From Acinetobacter lwoffii (GTDB taxonomy: Bacteria > Pseudomonadota > Gammaproteobacteria > Pseudomonadales > Moraxellaceae): DNA of 49,730 bases. Below are positions 35,245-45,391 of the stretch, piece after piece. The stretch lies in the NCBI RefSeq assembly GCF_024129735.1, contig NZ_JAMXXK010000023.1, forward strand, positions 1 through 49,730, given 5' to 3'. Each line of letters opens with the position of its first letter. Position 1 is the stretch's first letter. The notes beneath the pieces were generated by a model. That model was not told the origin of the DNA. It did not search any database and saw nothing but the letters and a program-made list of their open reading frames with translations. A program made the translations under genes and the position numbers.

Positions 35245-36942
35245 TTAGACCGCAGCAGCAATCACCTGATCAGTGCTTAAAACACCCTGATCAATCAGAC
35301 GGTTGGTCGAGGCAATAATTGCTTCGATGGAAGAGGTCACGATGTTGTCATGTACCCCGGCACCAAAGGCAGATTTACCAGTACCTTTCACTTGAAGTTC
35401 GATCAAGGCCAAGGCTTTGGCATGAGCACCTGAACTGATGCTGCGCTCTTCATAGTTCACCACGTCAATCGGCAACTGAAGTGCATCCAAAATCGCAGAA
35501 ATTGGACCATTGCCTTCACCACGAACACGACGTGACTGGCCATCAATTTCAAGATCAAGCTCAATCACCTGATTGCCATTGTCATCCGACAATTTATAGT
35601 TTTTCGCAGAATAGTGAACGTTTTTAGCATCCACATAAGTTTCTTTGAACAACTTCCAGATTTCAGTCGCACTGATTTCAGTGCCTTGCTCATCGGTACG
35701 TTTTTGTACAATTTGAGAGAATTCAATCTGTAAACGACGCGGCAAGATCACGTTGTAGTTCGATTCTAACAAGTAGGCAATACCACCTTTACCTGATTGT
35801 GAGTTAACACGGATCACGGCGTCATAGTCACGGCCCAAATCTTTCGGGTCGATTGGCAAGTACGGCATATCCCAGATTTCTTCGTTCTTCTGGAACTCGA
35901 AACCTTTTTTGATAGCATCCTGATGCGAACCCGAGAATGCAGTAAACACCAAATCACCGGCATAAGGATGACGCGGGTGCACAGGTAAACCAGTACATTC
36001 TTCCACAGTCGCAATGATTTCATTGATGTTGGAGAAGTCTAAGTTTGGTGCTACACCTTGAGTGTACATGTTCAAGGCAATCGCAGCCACGTCGACGTTA
36101 CCGGTACGTTCGCCATTACCAAATACACAACCTTCGACCCGGTCAGCACCAGCCATAATTGCCAATTCAGAAGCGGCAATGCCACAACCACGGTCATTGT
36201 GACAGTGAACTGAAATGATCACGCCGTCACGACGCTGGATGTTGCGGTGCATCCATTCGATTTGATCGGCATAGATGTGTGGGCCTGAAACTTCTACGGT
36301 TGCAGGCAAGTTCAAGATCACTTTATTGGTCGGTGATGCTTCCCAGATTTCAGTGACGGCATCGCAGACATCTTTTGCAACTTCTAATTCGGTTGCAGTA
36401 AAACATTCCGGGCTGTACTGAAATACGAATTCAGTTTCCGGTTGTTTTGCGGCGTATTCTTTTACTTTCTGTGCAGCATTAATGGCTAACTGTTTTGCAC
36501 CTTCAACATCAACATTCAAGACTTTGTTGCGGAATGTCGGCGAGTTGGAATTATAGATATGTACAATGGCACGTTTTGCGCCTTGTAAAGATTCAAAGGT
36601 ACGTTGAATTAAATGATCACGTGCCTGAACCAATACCTCGATATAAACGTCATCCGGAATATGACCTTCTTCAATCAATTTACGGGTAAAGTCAAAGTCA
36701 ATTTGTGATGCTGACGGGAAGCCGATTTCAATATGCTTGAAACCGATTTTCACCAACATCTGGAACATCTTGAATTTCTGCTCCATGTTCATTGGCTCAA
36801 AGATCGCTTGGTTGCCGTCACGCAGGTCGGTACTCATCCAGATTGGCGCTTTGTTGATTTCATTGTTCGGCCATTGACGGTCTGGTAAGTCCACACGTTG
36901 ATACATGCGGCGGTATTTTTTACTTGGATCAGCCAACATCAT
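35245..36942 (-). CDS. leuA: 2-isopropylmalate synthase
   Basis: The first committed step of leucine synthesis: condenses 2-ketoisovalerate with acetyl-CoA. The 565 residues match the long type-2 LeuA form. The DRE-TIM catalytic motif is DLRDGNQAI near residue 39, with the metal-site HCHNDRGCG. The C-terminal regulatory domain (from about residue 430) binds leucine in other members. Two adjacent ATGs (36942 and 36939) follow AAGGAG; the second has better spacing. Confidence 0.96.
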   Translation of the reverse strand: MMLADPSKKYRRMYQRVDLPDRQWPNNEINKAPIWMSTDLRDGNQAIFEPMNMEQKFKMFQMLVKIGFKHIEIGFPSASQIDFDFTRKLIEEGHIPDDVYIEVLVQARDHLIQRTFESLQGAKRAIVHIYNSNSPTFRNKVLNVDVEGAKQLAINAAQKVKEYAAKQPETEFVFQYSPECFTATELEVAKDVCDAVTEIWEASPTNKVILNLPATVEVSGPHIYADQIEWMHRNIQRRDGVIISVHCHNDRGCGIAASELAIMAGADRVEGCVFGNGERTGNVDVAAIALNMYTQGVAPNLDFSNINEIIATVEECTGLPVHPRHPYAGDLVFTAFSGSHQDAIKKGFEFQKNEEIWDMPYLPIDPKDLGRDYDAVIRVNSQSGKGGIAYLLESNYNVILPRRLQIEFSQIVQKRTDEQGTEISATEIWKLFKETYVDAKNVHYSAKNYKLSDDNGNQVIELDLEIDGQSRRVRGEGNGPISAILDALQLPIDVVNYEERSISSGAHAKALALIELQVKGTGKSAFGAGVHDNIVTSSIEAIIASTNRLIDQGVLSTDQVIAAAV

Positions 36943-37369
36943 GAGAGAGCTCCTTATGCTGACTCGGTTACCGTAATCTTGGTTAAAGCGGTGCGTGAGT
37001 CAGCGGCATAGATTTTGTCTATTCATTGGGTTTTAGTGACAGTCTGGTTCAAACCTGAAATATGGTCTAAATATTGGTGGTTTAGCTTCACCAAATGCAC
37101 TAAATGCCTTATTTATAATTTAAAGTTTAATCCACTTATCCCGAAAAGTTTTTGCTATTTTTATGGATTTTAGTCGTATGGTAATAAAGATTTTCTTATA
37201 AAGTTTAAGTGGTGAAAAATATTTTCACTTATTTTAAATATTGTATTTTATATTTTCTTTATTTTAACATAATGCGTTATTTATTACGTTCAATTGTGCC
37301 ATAAAGCAGTATATTTTGATAAAAAATAAATCCAGTTGTTTTCAAAGATCATTAACGTCAGGGCATGTT
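36943..37369. other. Intergenic region upstream of leuA
   Basis: Between the leuA start and the piuC stop; no protein gene seen. The leuA-proximal part holds a stem candidate (36958-37004, listed separately). From 37100 to 37330 it is strongly AT-rich, with no clear open frame, and may include the leuA promoter and the 3' end of piuC. Confidence 0.5.
36958..37004 (-). promoter_or_regulatory. Hairpin-forming leader of leuA
   Basis: GCTGACTC (36958-36965) and GAGTCAGC (36997-37004) pair as 8-bp arms. Inside, ACCG and CGGT form a further 4-bp stem after a symmetric 4x4 internal loop, leaving a 15-nt loop. It ends just before the AAGGAG ribosome binding site. It may be a leader RNA structure or a regulator site. 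Confidence 0.45.
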
Positions 37370-38053
37370 TTAAAGTTCAGCCCATTTACGCATTAAATTA
37401 TGATACAGATTGGTCAGTTTCATGACTTCGGCGTGCTGATCACCTAGCTCAATTCTCAGATTTTGAATGCTCTGATCCAGATTAAACAGCATATGCCGCT
37501 CTGCATCATCCCGGATCATGCTTTGTACCCAAAAAAATGAAGCAATTCGACAACCGGAAGTGATTGGCGTGACTTCATGCAGGCTGGTCGACGGATACAG
37601 AATCATATCGCCGGCAGGCAATTTTACTTCGTGATAACCATAAGTGTCTTCGACCACCAGTTCACCACCGACATATTCTTCAGGTTCACTCAAGAAAACC
37701 GTACAGGATAAATCCGTTCTAAGGCGTTCATTGCTGCCACGGATACGACGAATCGAATTGTCGACATGAAAGCCGAAAGATTCATTATTTTCATAGCGGT
37801 TAAACAGGGGAGGAATAATATCCAGAGGAATTGCAGCTGATAAAAATAAAGCATGCTGTCCCAGAGATTCAAGAATGATTGTGCTTAAATGCTGGGTCAG
37901 GGGATGATCTTCAGGTAATTGCTGATTCTGTTTCACGGTGGCAGAGAGTGTACCCGCGGTAACTTTGCCATTGACCCACTCAATCTTATTCATCTCCTCA
38001 CGGAAATATTGCACCTGTTCTTTGCTCAGTACATTTGGAATATGATGCAGCAC
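37370..38053 (-). CDS. piuC: Fe(II)/2-oxoglutarate-dependent oxygenase PiuC
   Basis: A PKHD-type hydroxylase of 227 residues that in other bacteria is encoded beside the siderophore receptor PiuA. The iron-binding HxD is in FHVDNS, the distal histidine in SLHEVTPI, and the 2-oxoglutarate arginine lies in GCRIASFFW. It is downstream of piuA on the same strand, separated by a hairpin that may act as an attenuating terminator. Confidence 0.92.
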   Translation of the reverse strand: MLHHIPNVLSKEQVQYFREEMNKIEWVNGKVTAGTLSATVKQNQQLPEDHPLTQHLSTIILESLGQHALFLSAAIPLDIIPPLFNRYENNESFGFHVDNSIRRIRGSNERLRTDLSCTVFLSEPEEYVGGELVVEDTYGYHEVKLPAGDMILYPSTSLHEVTPITSGCRIASFFWVQSMIRDDAERHMLFNLDQSIQNLRIELGDQHAEVMKLTNLYHNLMRKWAEL

Positions 38054-38080
38054 GAGAAACCCCTGAATAATCGTATTTTA

Positions 38081-38112
38081 AAAATAACATAGCCCCCATC
38101 AGGAGGCTATGC
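38081..38112 (-). terminator. Hairpin between piuA and piuC
   Basis: On the minus strand CATAGCCTCC / GGGGGCTATG is a 10-bp stem with a TGAT loop, followed by a T-rich stretch. It could end piuA transcripts or reduce read-through into piuC. Confidence 0.65.
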
Positions 38113-38124
38113 GGTTGCATTGAA

Positions 38125-40434
38125 TTAATATTTAAAGTTGACTGCTAACACTGCACTACGGCCTTCTGCTTCGGTCGCATAATGAGATGAATAGGCTTTT
38201 GTGAAATAGCGTTCATCAGACAGGTTATTAAGGTTTAATTGCAAATCAACGTTTTTATTCACGTTATAACGTGCCATGGCATCATAGCGAACATAGCCCG
38301 GAACATATTTTGTATTCGCAGCATCGCCATAGACTTTATCCATTGCCACAGCACCCGCACCTAAAGTTAAAGCTGGAGTTATTGCATAAGTCGTCCACAG
38401 GGTTGCGCTGTTTTTCGCGACGTTTTGAACCTGATTGCCATTAGTTGGGCTTGGAACATATACTGCTGGTGCTCCTGATGCCGCAGTATTAACAAAACCA
38501 GCATCAACAATTTCGCTGTCTAGATAAGTATAGCCAGCTGAAACTGCCCATTTATCAGTAATATTGCCATTTGCACCAAGTTCAATACCATCTACGCGAG
38601 TTTCACCAATATTACGAGTAAATCCATCTGTATCAAGAGCACGGGTATTCTCTTTTTCAGTTCTAAAAATAGCAGCAGTTAAATTTAACTTATCATTGAG
38701 TACATTCCATTTTGTACCAATTTCATATGTTTTAACTTCTTCTGGTTTTAGATTATTGATCGCTTTGGCCTGTTCTTCAGATGTATTTCTGCCCGGAACG
38801 CTAATACCTTCAGAGCCGTCACCAGCGTCCACGCCTACAGGGTTGGCAGAAGTGGCATAACTTGCATAAATCGCGCTGCTTTCAGTAGGTTTAAATGTTA
38901 AACCCGCTTGGTAATTAAAAAAGTCATTACTTGAAGTATATGCTGTTCCTGCTTTAATCGTTCCGGAATCTTTATTGTATTTCATATCCGTTTCGAACTT
39001 ATCCCAGCGAACACCTAGGTCTACCAGCCATTGTGGGGTAATTTCTAGATTGTTCAAAGCATAGATAGATTGTGTTTTAGATGTGATATTAGTGACATTA
39101 GGATTTGGGGTAACAGTTCCTAACCAAGCATCATAAGAATTAGGATTGTTCAGATCGGTACACCAACCATTTGAATTGACTAACGAGCAGGCATTATTTG
39201 CATTGTTGTTATTGGAACTACCGCCAATTTTAGATGTATTCGGATCAGTGACTATATTCGATCCACGATCTGAATCTTGTTTAGAATATTCGGCACCAAC
39301 ATTGAACTTGTGCGTTAGCACCCCAGTATTGAACTTTCCTGTTAAAGCGAGTTGATCTGTAAAGCTGTCTGTACTGGTTAAATTGGTATTGAGGCGGCGC
39401 CAAATTTCATTATTTAAAATATTACCTTGGCTATCATCTGGTTGTGTCCACAAATAATTATTCTCAGACTTATTGTATACAGCGGTATTGCTAAGAGTAA
39501 GATCTTCATTTAGATCGTGTTCTAGTTTAATAGTACCAGATTGATTTTCTTGTTTTTGGAAGTCACGATTAAGCCATCCGTAGTAAATACCTTGTTTTAC
39601 ATCGACAGGTTTACCTACGGTTGCTTTTTTTACCGCATCATATTGATAAGGAACACCAGAATCAGGCGTATCATCAGACTTTAAGTAGTAATAGCTCAAA
39701 GTCGCGCGAGTAGGGGTGTCTAAGCCGAAACTAATGCTTGGCGCAATACCGGCACGTTTATATTCGGCACCATCTTTCTGACCAGCTTTTTCATTATGAT
39801 GACCCATTACCGCAACACGTGCTGCGATACCATTTCCGAAATCTTTATTGCCATCTAAAGTAATACGTTGATAGTTATCTGTGCCGCCAGCGACTGAGCC
39901 TTCTAAAAAGTCACCTTTCTTCGCAACTTTAGAAATCATGTTGATGCTACCACCGGTCGCTCCTGCGCCGCCCATGGCAGACGCAGAACCTTTAGTCACT
40001 TCGACCTGTTCGACAGCAAACATTTCACGGTTTTGTGAAGTGGCATTACGAACGCCGTCTACATACATGGAGCTTTCAGAGTTATAACCACGAATAAATG
40101 GACGGTCACCGTTTGGGTTACCACCTTCACCTGCGCCCAAGGTAATCCCCGGAACTGTACGTAGTGCATCAGCTAAAGTCGTCACTTGTGTATCTGCAAT
40201 CAGCTGTTTTGAAATCACTGAAACTGATTTGGGTGTGTCGAGTAAAGGAGCAACAAATTTGCTATTCGCAGATTGATCTACTTTTAAGCCAGGTGCTTGT
40301 TCAGCTTTGACTTCCTGATGGATAGTGTCGAGTCGAACAACATTGTCTTCAGCAATTGCATGTGTTCCCACAATAGACAAAGAGGAAATAATCGCAGAAG
40401 AAACGATCTTTTTACGTGTTTTAATAAAGGTCAT
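38125..40434 (-). CDS. piuA: TonB-dependent siderophore receptor PiuA
   Basis: An outer-membrane receptor of 769 residues for catechol-type siderophores; PiuA proteins also mediate uptake of siderophore-linked antibiotics. A signal peptide ends near AIAED. The plug domain contains TPKSVSVISKQLIAD, RGYNSESSMYVDG and EVTKGSASAM. The beta-barrel ends in a C-terminal aromatic residue (VLAVNFKY). A Fur-like site lies about 35-50 bp upstream, and piuC lies downstream. Confidence 0.9.
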   Translation of the reverse strand: MTFIKTRKKIVSSAIISSLSIVGTHAIAEDNVVRLDTIHQEVKAEQAPGLKVDQSANSKFVAPLLDTPKSVSVISKQLIADTQVTTLADALRTVPGITLGAGEGGNPNGDRPFIRGYNSESSMYVDGVRNATSQNREMFAVEQVEVTKGSASAMGGAGATGGSINMISKVAKKGDFLEGSVAGGTDNYQRITLDGNKDFGNGIAARVAVMGHHNEKAGQKDGAEYKRAGIAPSISFGLDTPTRATLSYYYLKSDDTPDSGVPYQYDAVKKATVGKPVDVKQGIYYGWLNRDFQKQENQSGTIKLEHDLNEDLTLSNTAVYNKSENNYLWTQPDDSQGNILNNEIWRRLNTNLTSTDSFTDQLALTGKFNTGVLTHKFNVGAEYSKQDSDRGSNIVTDPNTSKIGGSSNNNNANNACSLVNSNGWCTDLNNPNSYDAWLGTVTPNPNVTNITSKTQSIYALNNLEITPQWLVDLGVRWDKFETDMKYNKDSGTIKAGTAYTSSNDFFNYQAGLTFKPTESSAIYASYATSANPVGVDAGDGSEGISVPGRNTSEEQAKAINNLKPEEVKTYEIGTKWNVLNDKLNLTAAIFRTEKENTRALDTDGFTRNIGETRVDGIELGANGNITDKWAVSAGYTYLDSEIVDAGFVNTAASGAPAVYVPSPTNGNQVQNVAKNSATLWTTYAITPALTLGAGAVAMDKVYGDAANTKYVPGYVRYDAMARYNVNKNVDLQLNLNNLSDERYFTKAYSSHYATEAEGRSAVLAVNFKY

Positions 40435-40467
40435 GCGAAACCTGTTAATTATGTGATTAAACTGTAT

Positions 40468-40486
40468 GCGAATAATAATGATTCTT
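40468..40486. promoter_or_regulatory. Candidate Fur box of piuA
   Basis: GCGAATAATAATGATTCTT contains overlapping AATAAT/AATGAT hexamers typical of Fur sites, about 34 bp before the piuA start. Confidence 0.5.
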
Positions 40487-40624
40487 GTTTTTCTTTATAT
40501 CTTTGTATGATGGGAATTCATGATCTTTAAGAAAATATTAAATGAGATTTTAAATGTAATAATGTAACAATTTAATTTAAATCCATGTTTTTAATAAATA
40601 TTGACAAAGCAGTCTGATTATTAA

Positions 40625-40646
40625 ATTCTTATTGAGAATAATGATG
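40625..40646. promoter_or_regulatory. Second Fur-like site upstream of piuA
   Basis: ATTCTTATTGAGAAT, with 5-base arms, is followed by AATGATG. It resembles a Fur site but lies about 190 bp from piuA, so it may be a distal site or chance. Confidence 0.35.
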
Positions 40647-40702
40647 TTTATAGAAGGGTAGATAGAGGCAGTATTTTGGGAAAGTATGGGTCTAACCATA
40701 AG

Positions 40703-40730
40703 AAAAAACCCTGCCGGGGCAGGGGGTTTT
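40703..40730 (-). terminator. Terminator of the CirA/FepA-like receptor gene
   Basis: CCCTGCC / GGCAGGG hairpin with a short GC-rich loop and a T-run on the minus strand, 15 bp past the stop codon. Confidence 0.85.
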
Positions 40731-40744
40731 AAGAAATGTATTTC

Positions 40745-42964
40745 TTAGAATTTAAAAGTAGTGCTTAACTGAACGCGACGACCTTCTTGGGTATTGCTAT
40801 ACTTATTACGATACTTGCTACCACGACCAGTGAGTGTTGGTAGGTAAACATAATCAGTAAAGTCTTTATCAAATACGTTATACAGACCTACGCCTAAATC
40901 CCAGTTATTTGTAATGTTAAAGTTAGCCCCGATGTGGAATAGGCTATAACTTTTGTAATCACCTAAAGCATCTTGGATGATTTTATCATTACCGCTTAAA
41001 TTACTTTTTCCTAAGAAACGACTTTTCTCAGAACGATATTCACCACGTGCCCATAAATTAGTATTGTCTGCTACTTGCCAATTTGCACTTGCATTCACTA
41101 TATGTTCAGGTGTGTCATTAAGTTGTAAGCCTTTATCTTCACCTTTGGTAATTTCAGACTGAGTCCATGTATAGTTTGCTGCTAGTTTGACTGCATCAGT
41201 GACTTGCCACTGAGAACCTAATTCTAAGCCATAAAGTTCAACTTCTTCGGCATTGACATTGCGGCTAACTTCCCAACTATCATCCGGTTGAATTGCCCAA
41301 GGTGTACCACGATCACTTAAGTATGCGTTACATTCTGCATTAGAAAGTAAAGGTGCATCACTGGTCGATGTACCACATCTAAATTCACCTGCTCCACTAA
41401 CAATTTTGTCATCAATAGTACTGTAGAAGCCTGTTAAATTGGCTTTAAATCCATTAAGGGCATCAAAGTAGAAACCAAGCTCCAGATTTTGACTGGTTTC
41501 AGGTTTTAAATTTGGGTTACCAAAACTTGGAGTGGCACCTTGACCACTGACATTATAAATGCCATCAACAAGCTGTTCTAAACGAGGAGCTTTATAGCCT
41601 TCTGCATATCCGCCTTTAACAGTCCACTGATCATTGGCATTCCATACTAAATATGCACGAGGTGTAAAGAAGTCACCGAACGTACTATGATCATCGAAGC
41701 GAGCACCTAAAGTTAGGGCTAAAGATGGCATGAATTGCCATGTATCTTCAACGAACAAACCTAATTGATCAAAAGAAACATCTTTATTGGTTCTTAGACC
41801 GTCGGTAATGGTTGCATCCCACCATTGACCACCAAAAACTAAATTATGGTTTTCGAAATATTGAGTAGAGAATTTAGTATCAAATACAACATCTTCACTT
41901 TCTAGGAGACGTGGAACATATTGTTCTGTGAGTTCTTCACCAACTAATGGAAGCATGCGTGCAGGTAATAAACGGCCTACAGTTTCTGTTTTATTTTGAG
42001 TAAGATTTGAATCTAATTGACCTAAATCAGTTTTCCACTCATGAATAAGTGCCCATTTCTCACGATTATATTCTTGAGCAGAGTCATAACCACCAGCAGC
42101 TCCTAAAGTACCTAACTGACTTTTACTGTTGTCATACCATTGATCTGTTTGTTCATATTCCAATGAGATTGCATGATCATCATTTGGAGTATAAGTCAGG
42201 CGGGTTCCAATCGTTTCTAAATCTGATTTAGTCGGGTTATTTCCTTGAGTAAGCTCGGCTGTATCTTCTTCATTCGTAAGATGAGATTGATCACGTTCTG
42301 CTTTACGTGCACGTAATTGAATACCTAATTTATCTTGAATCAATGGGCCGGAAATAAAAGCATCAGCTGAGCGCTGGTTACCAAACTCGGAATGGTTTGG
42401 AAGGATCGTGCCTTCTAAGGTAACTGCACCAGTCCATTCAGGTGAAACTTTTTTGGTAATAATGTTCACTACACCCCCCATAGCATCTGAGCCATACAGG
42501 GTAGAAGCAGGGCCTTTAATGACTTCAATACGTTCAATTGCAGAAATTGGTGGAATAAAACTATTATTTGATTCTCCAAAACCATTTGGAGTAATGCTGC
42601 CCACAGTATTTTGGCGACGACCATCAACAAGAATTAAAGTATATTCGGAGTCCATGCCACGCATACGAATATTTAAGCCACCAGTCTTGCCTGCTGAAGG
42701 AGAAATATCTACACCTTCAATATCAACTAAGGCATCTGCAATCGAGTTAATGCGTTTATTTTTCAAGTCTTCAGCAGTAATGACATTAATGGTAGCAGGG
42801 GCATCCGTAATCTTTTGTTCATAACCCGCTGCTGAAACCACAATCGTAGACATTTGATGTGTTGTTGTAGGAGTCGCTGTCTCGTTCACAGTCTCTGCGA
42901 AAGCAGATGTTGCTGTAACTCCAAGAATTGCCAATGTAAGTGGACGAAGACTAAAACTATGCAT
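40745..42964 (-). CDS. TonB-dependent receptor, CirA/FepA-like
   Basis: An outer-membrane receptor of 739 residues. A signal peptide ends at SAFAET. The TonB box is likely STIVVSA near residue 39. Plug features are TLILVDGRR, ERIEVIKGPASTLYGSDAMGGVVNIITKK, as in the E. coli CirA and FepA line. The barrel ends in VQLSTTFKF. Ligand is probably a catecholate siderophore (PirA of Acinetobacter is a candidate equivalent, not confirmed). A very good Fur box lies 62 bp upstream. Confidence 0.9.
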   Translation of the reverse strand: MHSFSLRPLTLAILGVTATSAFAETVNETATPTTTHQMSTIVVSAAGYEQKITDAPATINVITAEDLKNKRINSIADALVDIEGVDISPSAGKTGGLNIRMRGMDSEYTLILVDGRRQNTVGSITPNGFGESNNSFIPPISAIERIEVIKGPASTLYGSDAMGGVVNIITKKVSPEWTGAVTLEGTILPNHSEFGNQRSADAFISGPLIQDKLGIQLRARKAERDQSHLTNEEDTAELTQGNNPTKSDLETIGTRLTYTPNDDHAISLEYEQTDQWYDNSKSQLGTLGAAGGYDSAQEYNREKWALIHEWKTDLGQLDSNLTQNKTETVGRLLPARMLPLVGEELTEQYVPRLLESEDVVFDTKFSTQYFENHNLVFGGQWWDATITDGLRTNKDVSFDQLGLFVEDTWQFMPSLALTLGARFDDHSTFGDFFTPRAYLVWNANDQWTVKGGYAEGYKAPRLEQLVDGIYNVSGQGATPSFGNPNLKPETSQNLELGFYFDALNGFKANLTGFYSTIDDKIVSGAGEFRCGTSTSDAPLLSNAECNAYLSDRGTPWAIQPDDSWEVSRNVNAEEVELYGLELGSQWQVTDAVKLAANYTWTQSEITKGEDKGLQLNDTPEHIVNASANWQVADNTNLWARGEYRSEKSRFLGKSNLSGNDKIIQDALGDYKSYSLFHIGANFNITNNWDLGVGLYNVFDKDFTDYVYLPTLTGRGSKYRNKYSNTQEGRRVQLSTTFKF

Positions 42965-43025
42965 GACCAGATTCCCGAACCGAAGAATAAATTAGTATTG
43001 TTGCTCAAATAAGAAACTGGATATT

Positions 43026-43044
43026 AATGATAGTGTTTATCATT
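43026..43044. promoter_or_regulatory. Fur box of the CirA/FepA-like receptor
   Basis: AATGATAGTGTTTATCATT is a 19-bp palindrome with perfect 7-base arms, very close to the Fur consensus, at 62 bp from the gene start. Confidence 0.75.
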
Positions 43045-43176
43045 TGCAATAAAAATATACATTTTCTCCATTTAAATTGGGTTGACTGGGCATCTGGAAA
43101 GGTGGCAATTCAACTAAAAAAAGGGCTTAAAAACTGGAACTCGCGCGTATTTTTTGTATATCCTTAAATGTTGTCA

Positions 43177-43182
43177 TATAAT
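43177..43182 (+). promoter_or_regulatory. Candidate -10 box of tig
   Basis: A perfect TATAAT lies about 49 bp before the tig ATG. A TTTGTA or TTGTAT about 18 bp upstream may be the -35, though a weak one. Confidence 0.5.
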
Positions 43183-43230
43183 GTGGCACATTTTTATAAA
43201 CCTGTTATAACCTAATATATAGAGGAAGCC

Positions 43231-44562
43231 ATGCAAGTAACTTCTGAAGCGGTTTCGGGCGTTGCCCGTCGTTTAAATGTTTCTGTACCGACGAGCCGTA
43301 TTAATGAGCAATTTGAAGCTCGTTTAAAACGCACTGCTAAAACTGCGAAGATCAACGGCTTCCGTCCAGGTAAAGTGCCTGTAAACGTAGTTCGTCGTGA
43401 ATACGGCGCGGGTATCTACCAAGAAGTGGTAAACGATATTATTCGTGACACGGTATTCGAAGCGATCCAGCAAGAAAAAATCAATGCTGTGGGCATGCCA
43501 AACATCGAAAAAACTGAAATGAAAGACGACGCGCTGGTATATACAGCGACTGTTGAAGTTTATCCAGAAATCGAAGTGAAATTCGACGGCTTGGAAGTTG
43601 AGCGTAAAGCAGCTGAAGTAAATGACAAAGATGTTGAGAAGATGATTGAAAATCTTCAAAAACAACGTGCTGCTTGGGCTGAAACAAAAGGCATGGCTAA
43701 AAAAGACATGCAAGTAACTTTTGATTTCGAAGGTTCAATCGACGGCGAAAAATTTGAAGGCGGTTCTGCAGAAGACTTCAAACTAGTACTTGGTTCTGGT
43801 CGTATGATCCCTGGCTTCGAAGACGGTATCGTTGGTATGAAGAAAGGCGAAGAGAAAGTGATTGATGTAACTTTCCCTGAAGACTACCAAGCTGAAAACC
43901 TTGCTGGTAAACAAGCTCAATTCAAAATCACTGTGAAGCTTGTTGAAAAACAAAAACTTCCAGAAATCGATGCTGAATTCCTGAAAATCTTCGGTGTATC
44001 TGAAGAAGAAGGCGTTGAGAAGTTAAAAGCTGACGTTCGTAAAAACATGGAACGTGAAGTGAAGAATGGCCTTCGCAACCAGGTTAAAGGCGCGACTTTC
44101 GATGCATTAGTTGCTGCAAACGAAGTTGAACTTCCAGCTACTATGCTTGCTCAAGAAATTGACCGTCAACGTCAACAAATGATCCAGCAGTTCACACAGC
44201 AGTTTGGTGCTCAAGGTGCGAAAGCATTTGATTCAAGCATGCTTCCAGACGAATTGTTCAAAGAACAAGCTGAAAAATCTGTAAAACTTGGCGTACTTGT
44301 AAGCCGTGTTTTAGCTGATGCGAAAATTGAAGTAGATGCTGCACGCGTTGAAGCGTACATCGAAGACATGGCTTCTTCTTATGAAGATCCAAACGAAGTA
44401 ATTGAATACTTCAAAAACGATGCGCAACAACGTGCCCAAATCGAAGCAGTTGTACTAGAAGACCAAGTTGTTGATTACATTTTGGCTTCTGCTAAAGTAA
44501 CTGATGCGACTGTAAGCTATGAAGACTTATTGAAAGAGCAGCAAGCTCGTCAACAAGGCTAA
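43231..44562 (+). CDS. tig: Trigger factor
   Basis: A ribosome-bound chaperone with peptidyl-prolyl isomerase activity. The 443 residues have the ribosome-binding signature near residues 40-50 (FRPGKVP), the FKBP-like PPIase domain (about 150-250, [18 protein letters not shown]) and the C-terminal chaperone domain. A ribosome binding site (GAGGAA) precedes it. It is followed by a terminator, with clpP and clpX next in the typical order. Confidence 0.97.
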   Translation: MQVTSEAVSGVARRLNVSVPTSRINEQFEARLKRTAKTAKINGFRPGKVPVNVVRREYGAGIYQEVVNDIIRDTVFEAIQQEKINAVGMPNIEKTEMKDDALVYTATVEVYPEIEVKFDGLEVERKAAEVNDKDVEKMIENLQKQRAAWAETKGMAKKDMQVTFDFEGSIDGEKFEGGSAEDFKLVLGSGRMIPGFEDGIVGMKKGEEKVIDVTFPEDYQAENLAGKQAQFKITVKLVEKQKLPEIDAEFLKIFGVSEEEGVEKLKADVRKNMEREVKNGLRNQVKGATFDALVAANEVELPATMLAQEIDRQRQQMIQQFTQQFGAQGAKAFDSSMLPDELFKEQAEKSVKLGVLVSRVLADAKIEVDAARVEAYIEDMASSYEDPNEVIEYFKNDAQQRAQIEAVVLEDQVVDYILASAKVTDATVSYEDLLKEQQARQQG

Positions 44563-44575
44563 TTTAGCTTTCGAT

Positions 44576-44603
44576 AAAAAAGGCGCTTAATGCGCCTTTT
44601 TTT
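44576..44603 (+). terminator. Terminator of tig
   Basis: AAAGGCGC / GCGCCTTT hairpin with a TTAAT loop and a T-run, 14 bp past the stop codon. Confidence 0.9.
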
Positions 44604-44634
44604 CATATTGATGCCTGAAAAAAGCATTTCTGTT

Positions 44635-44663
44635 TTTCACAAAACTAATGCAAAAAATATAAT
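44635..44663 (+). promoter_or_regulatory. Candidate promoter of clpP-clpX
   Basis: TTTCAC (44635-44640) and TATAAT (44658-44663) are spaced 17 bp apart, as in a sigma-70 promoter, about 93 bp before clpP. Confidence 0.55.
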
Positions 44664-44756
44664 GGATTTGTTGGCGAATTTTTTGCAATTTCAGTGATTA
44701 TCCCTCATATTGTGATTATGGGTTAGGTCACAAAAAATTTAGGAATAAATAAACGT

Positions 44757-45362
44757 ATGTATGTTCCAACGATTGAAAACGCTTTAGTGCCAATGGTGGT
44801 AGAACAATCCTCTCGTGGTGAGCGTTCTTTTGATATTTATTCACGCCTTTTGCGTGAACGTGTAATTTTTATGACGGGCGAAGTTGAAGACAACATGGCG
44901 AACCTGATCGTTGCGCAAATGTTGTTTTTAGAGGCGGAAAATCCAGATAAAGATATTCATCTATATATCAATTCACCAGGCGGTTCGGTAACTGCGGGTA
45001 TGGCGATTTATGACACCATGCAGTTTATCAAACCTGATGTCGTAACGTACTGCATGGGTCAGGCAGCATCAATGGGTGCGTTCCTGCTGAATGCCGGTAC
45101 CAAAGGCAAGCGTTATTGCCTTGAAAATGCCCGTGTCATGATTCACCAGCCATTGGGTGGTTTCCGTGGTCAGGCTTCAGATATTGAAATTCATGCACGT
45201 GAAATCCTGTTTATTAAAGAACGTTTAAACCGTTTAATGGCTGAACACAGCGGTCAGGATTACGAGAAAGTTGCACGTGATACAGACCGTGACAACTTTA
45301 TGACTGCTCAGCAAGCGAAAGAATACGGTCTTGTGGACGAAGTTTTAACTAAACGTCCATAA
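44757..45362 (+). CDS. clpP: ATP-dependent Clp protease proteolytic subunit
   Basis: A serine protease that forms the tetradecameric chamber used with ClpX or ClpA. The 201 residues include the catalytic serine in [12 protein letters not shown] and histidine in MIHQPLGG, with the family segment [16 protein letters not shown]. It is followed by clpX after 29 bases. Confidence 0.98.
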   Translation: MYVPTIENALVPMVVEQSSRGERSFDIYSRLLRERVIFMTGEVEDNMANLIVAQMLFLEAENPDKDIHLYINSPGGSVTAGMAIYDTMQFIKPDVVTYCMGQAASMGAFLLNAGTKGKRYCLENARVMIHQPLGGFRGQASDIEIHAREILFIKERLNRLMAEHSGQDYEKVARDTDRDNFMTAQQAKEYGLVDEVLTKRP

Positions 45363-45391
45363 GTTTTAAAGATTGAGATAGTGGAGTAAAT

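Larger units (their letters stand above)
40435..40744. other. piuA promoter region and CirA-like receptor terminator
   Basis: No protein gene is seen. It holds two Fur-like sites (40468-40486 and 40625-40646) and the terminator (40703-40730) of the upstream receptor gene. The rest is AT-rich. Confidence 0.6.

Noticed and set aside
37010..37050. Possible leucine leader peptide before leuA
   Set aside because: Only very short frames with one or two leucine codons and no ribosome binding site are present.
43171..43182. Single PhoB-like heptamer TTGTCATAT before tig
   Set aside because: Only one half-site with no partner 11 bp away; it overlaps a normal -10 box.
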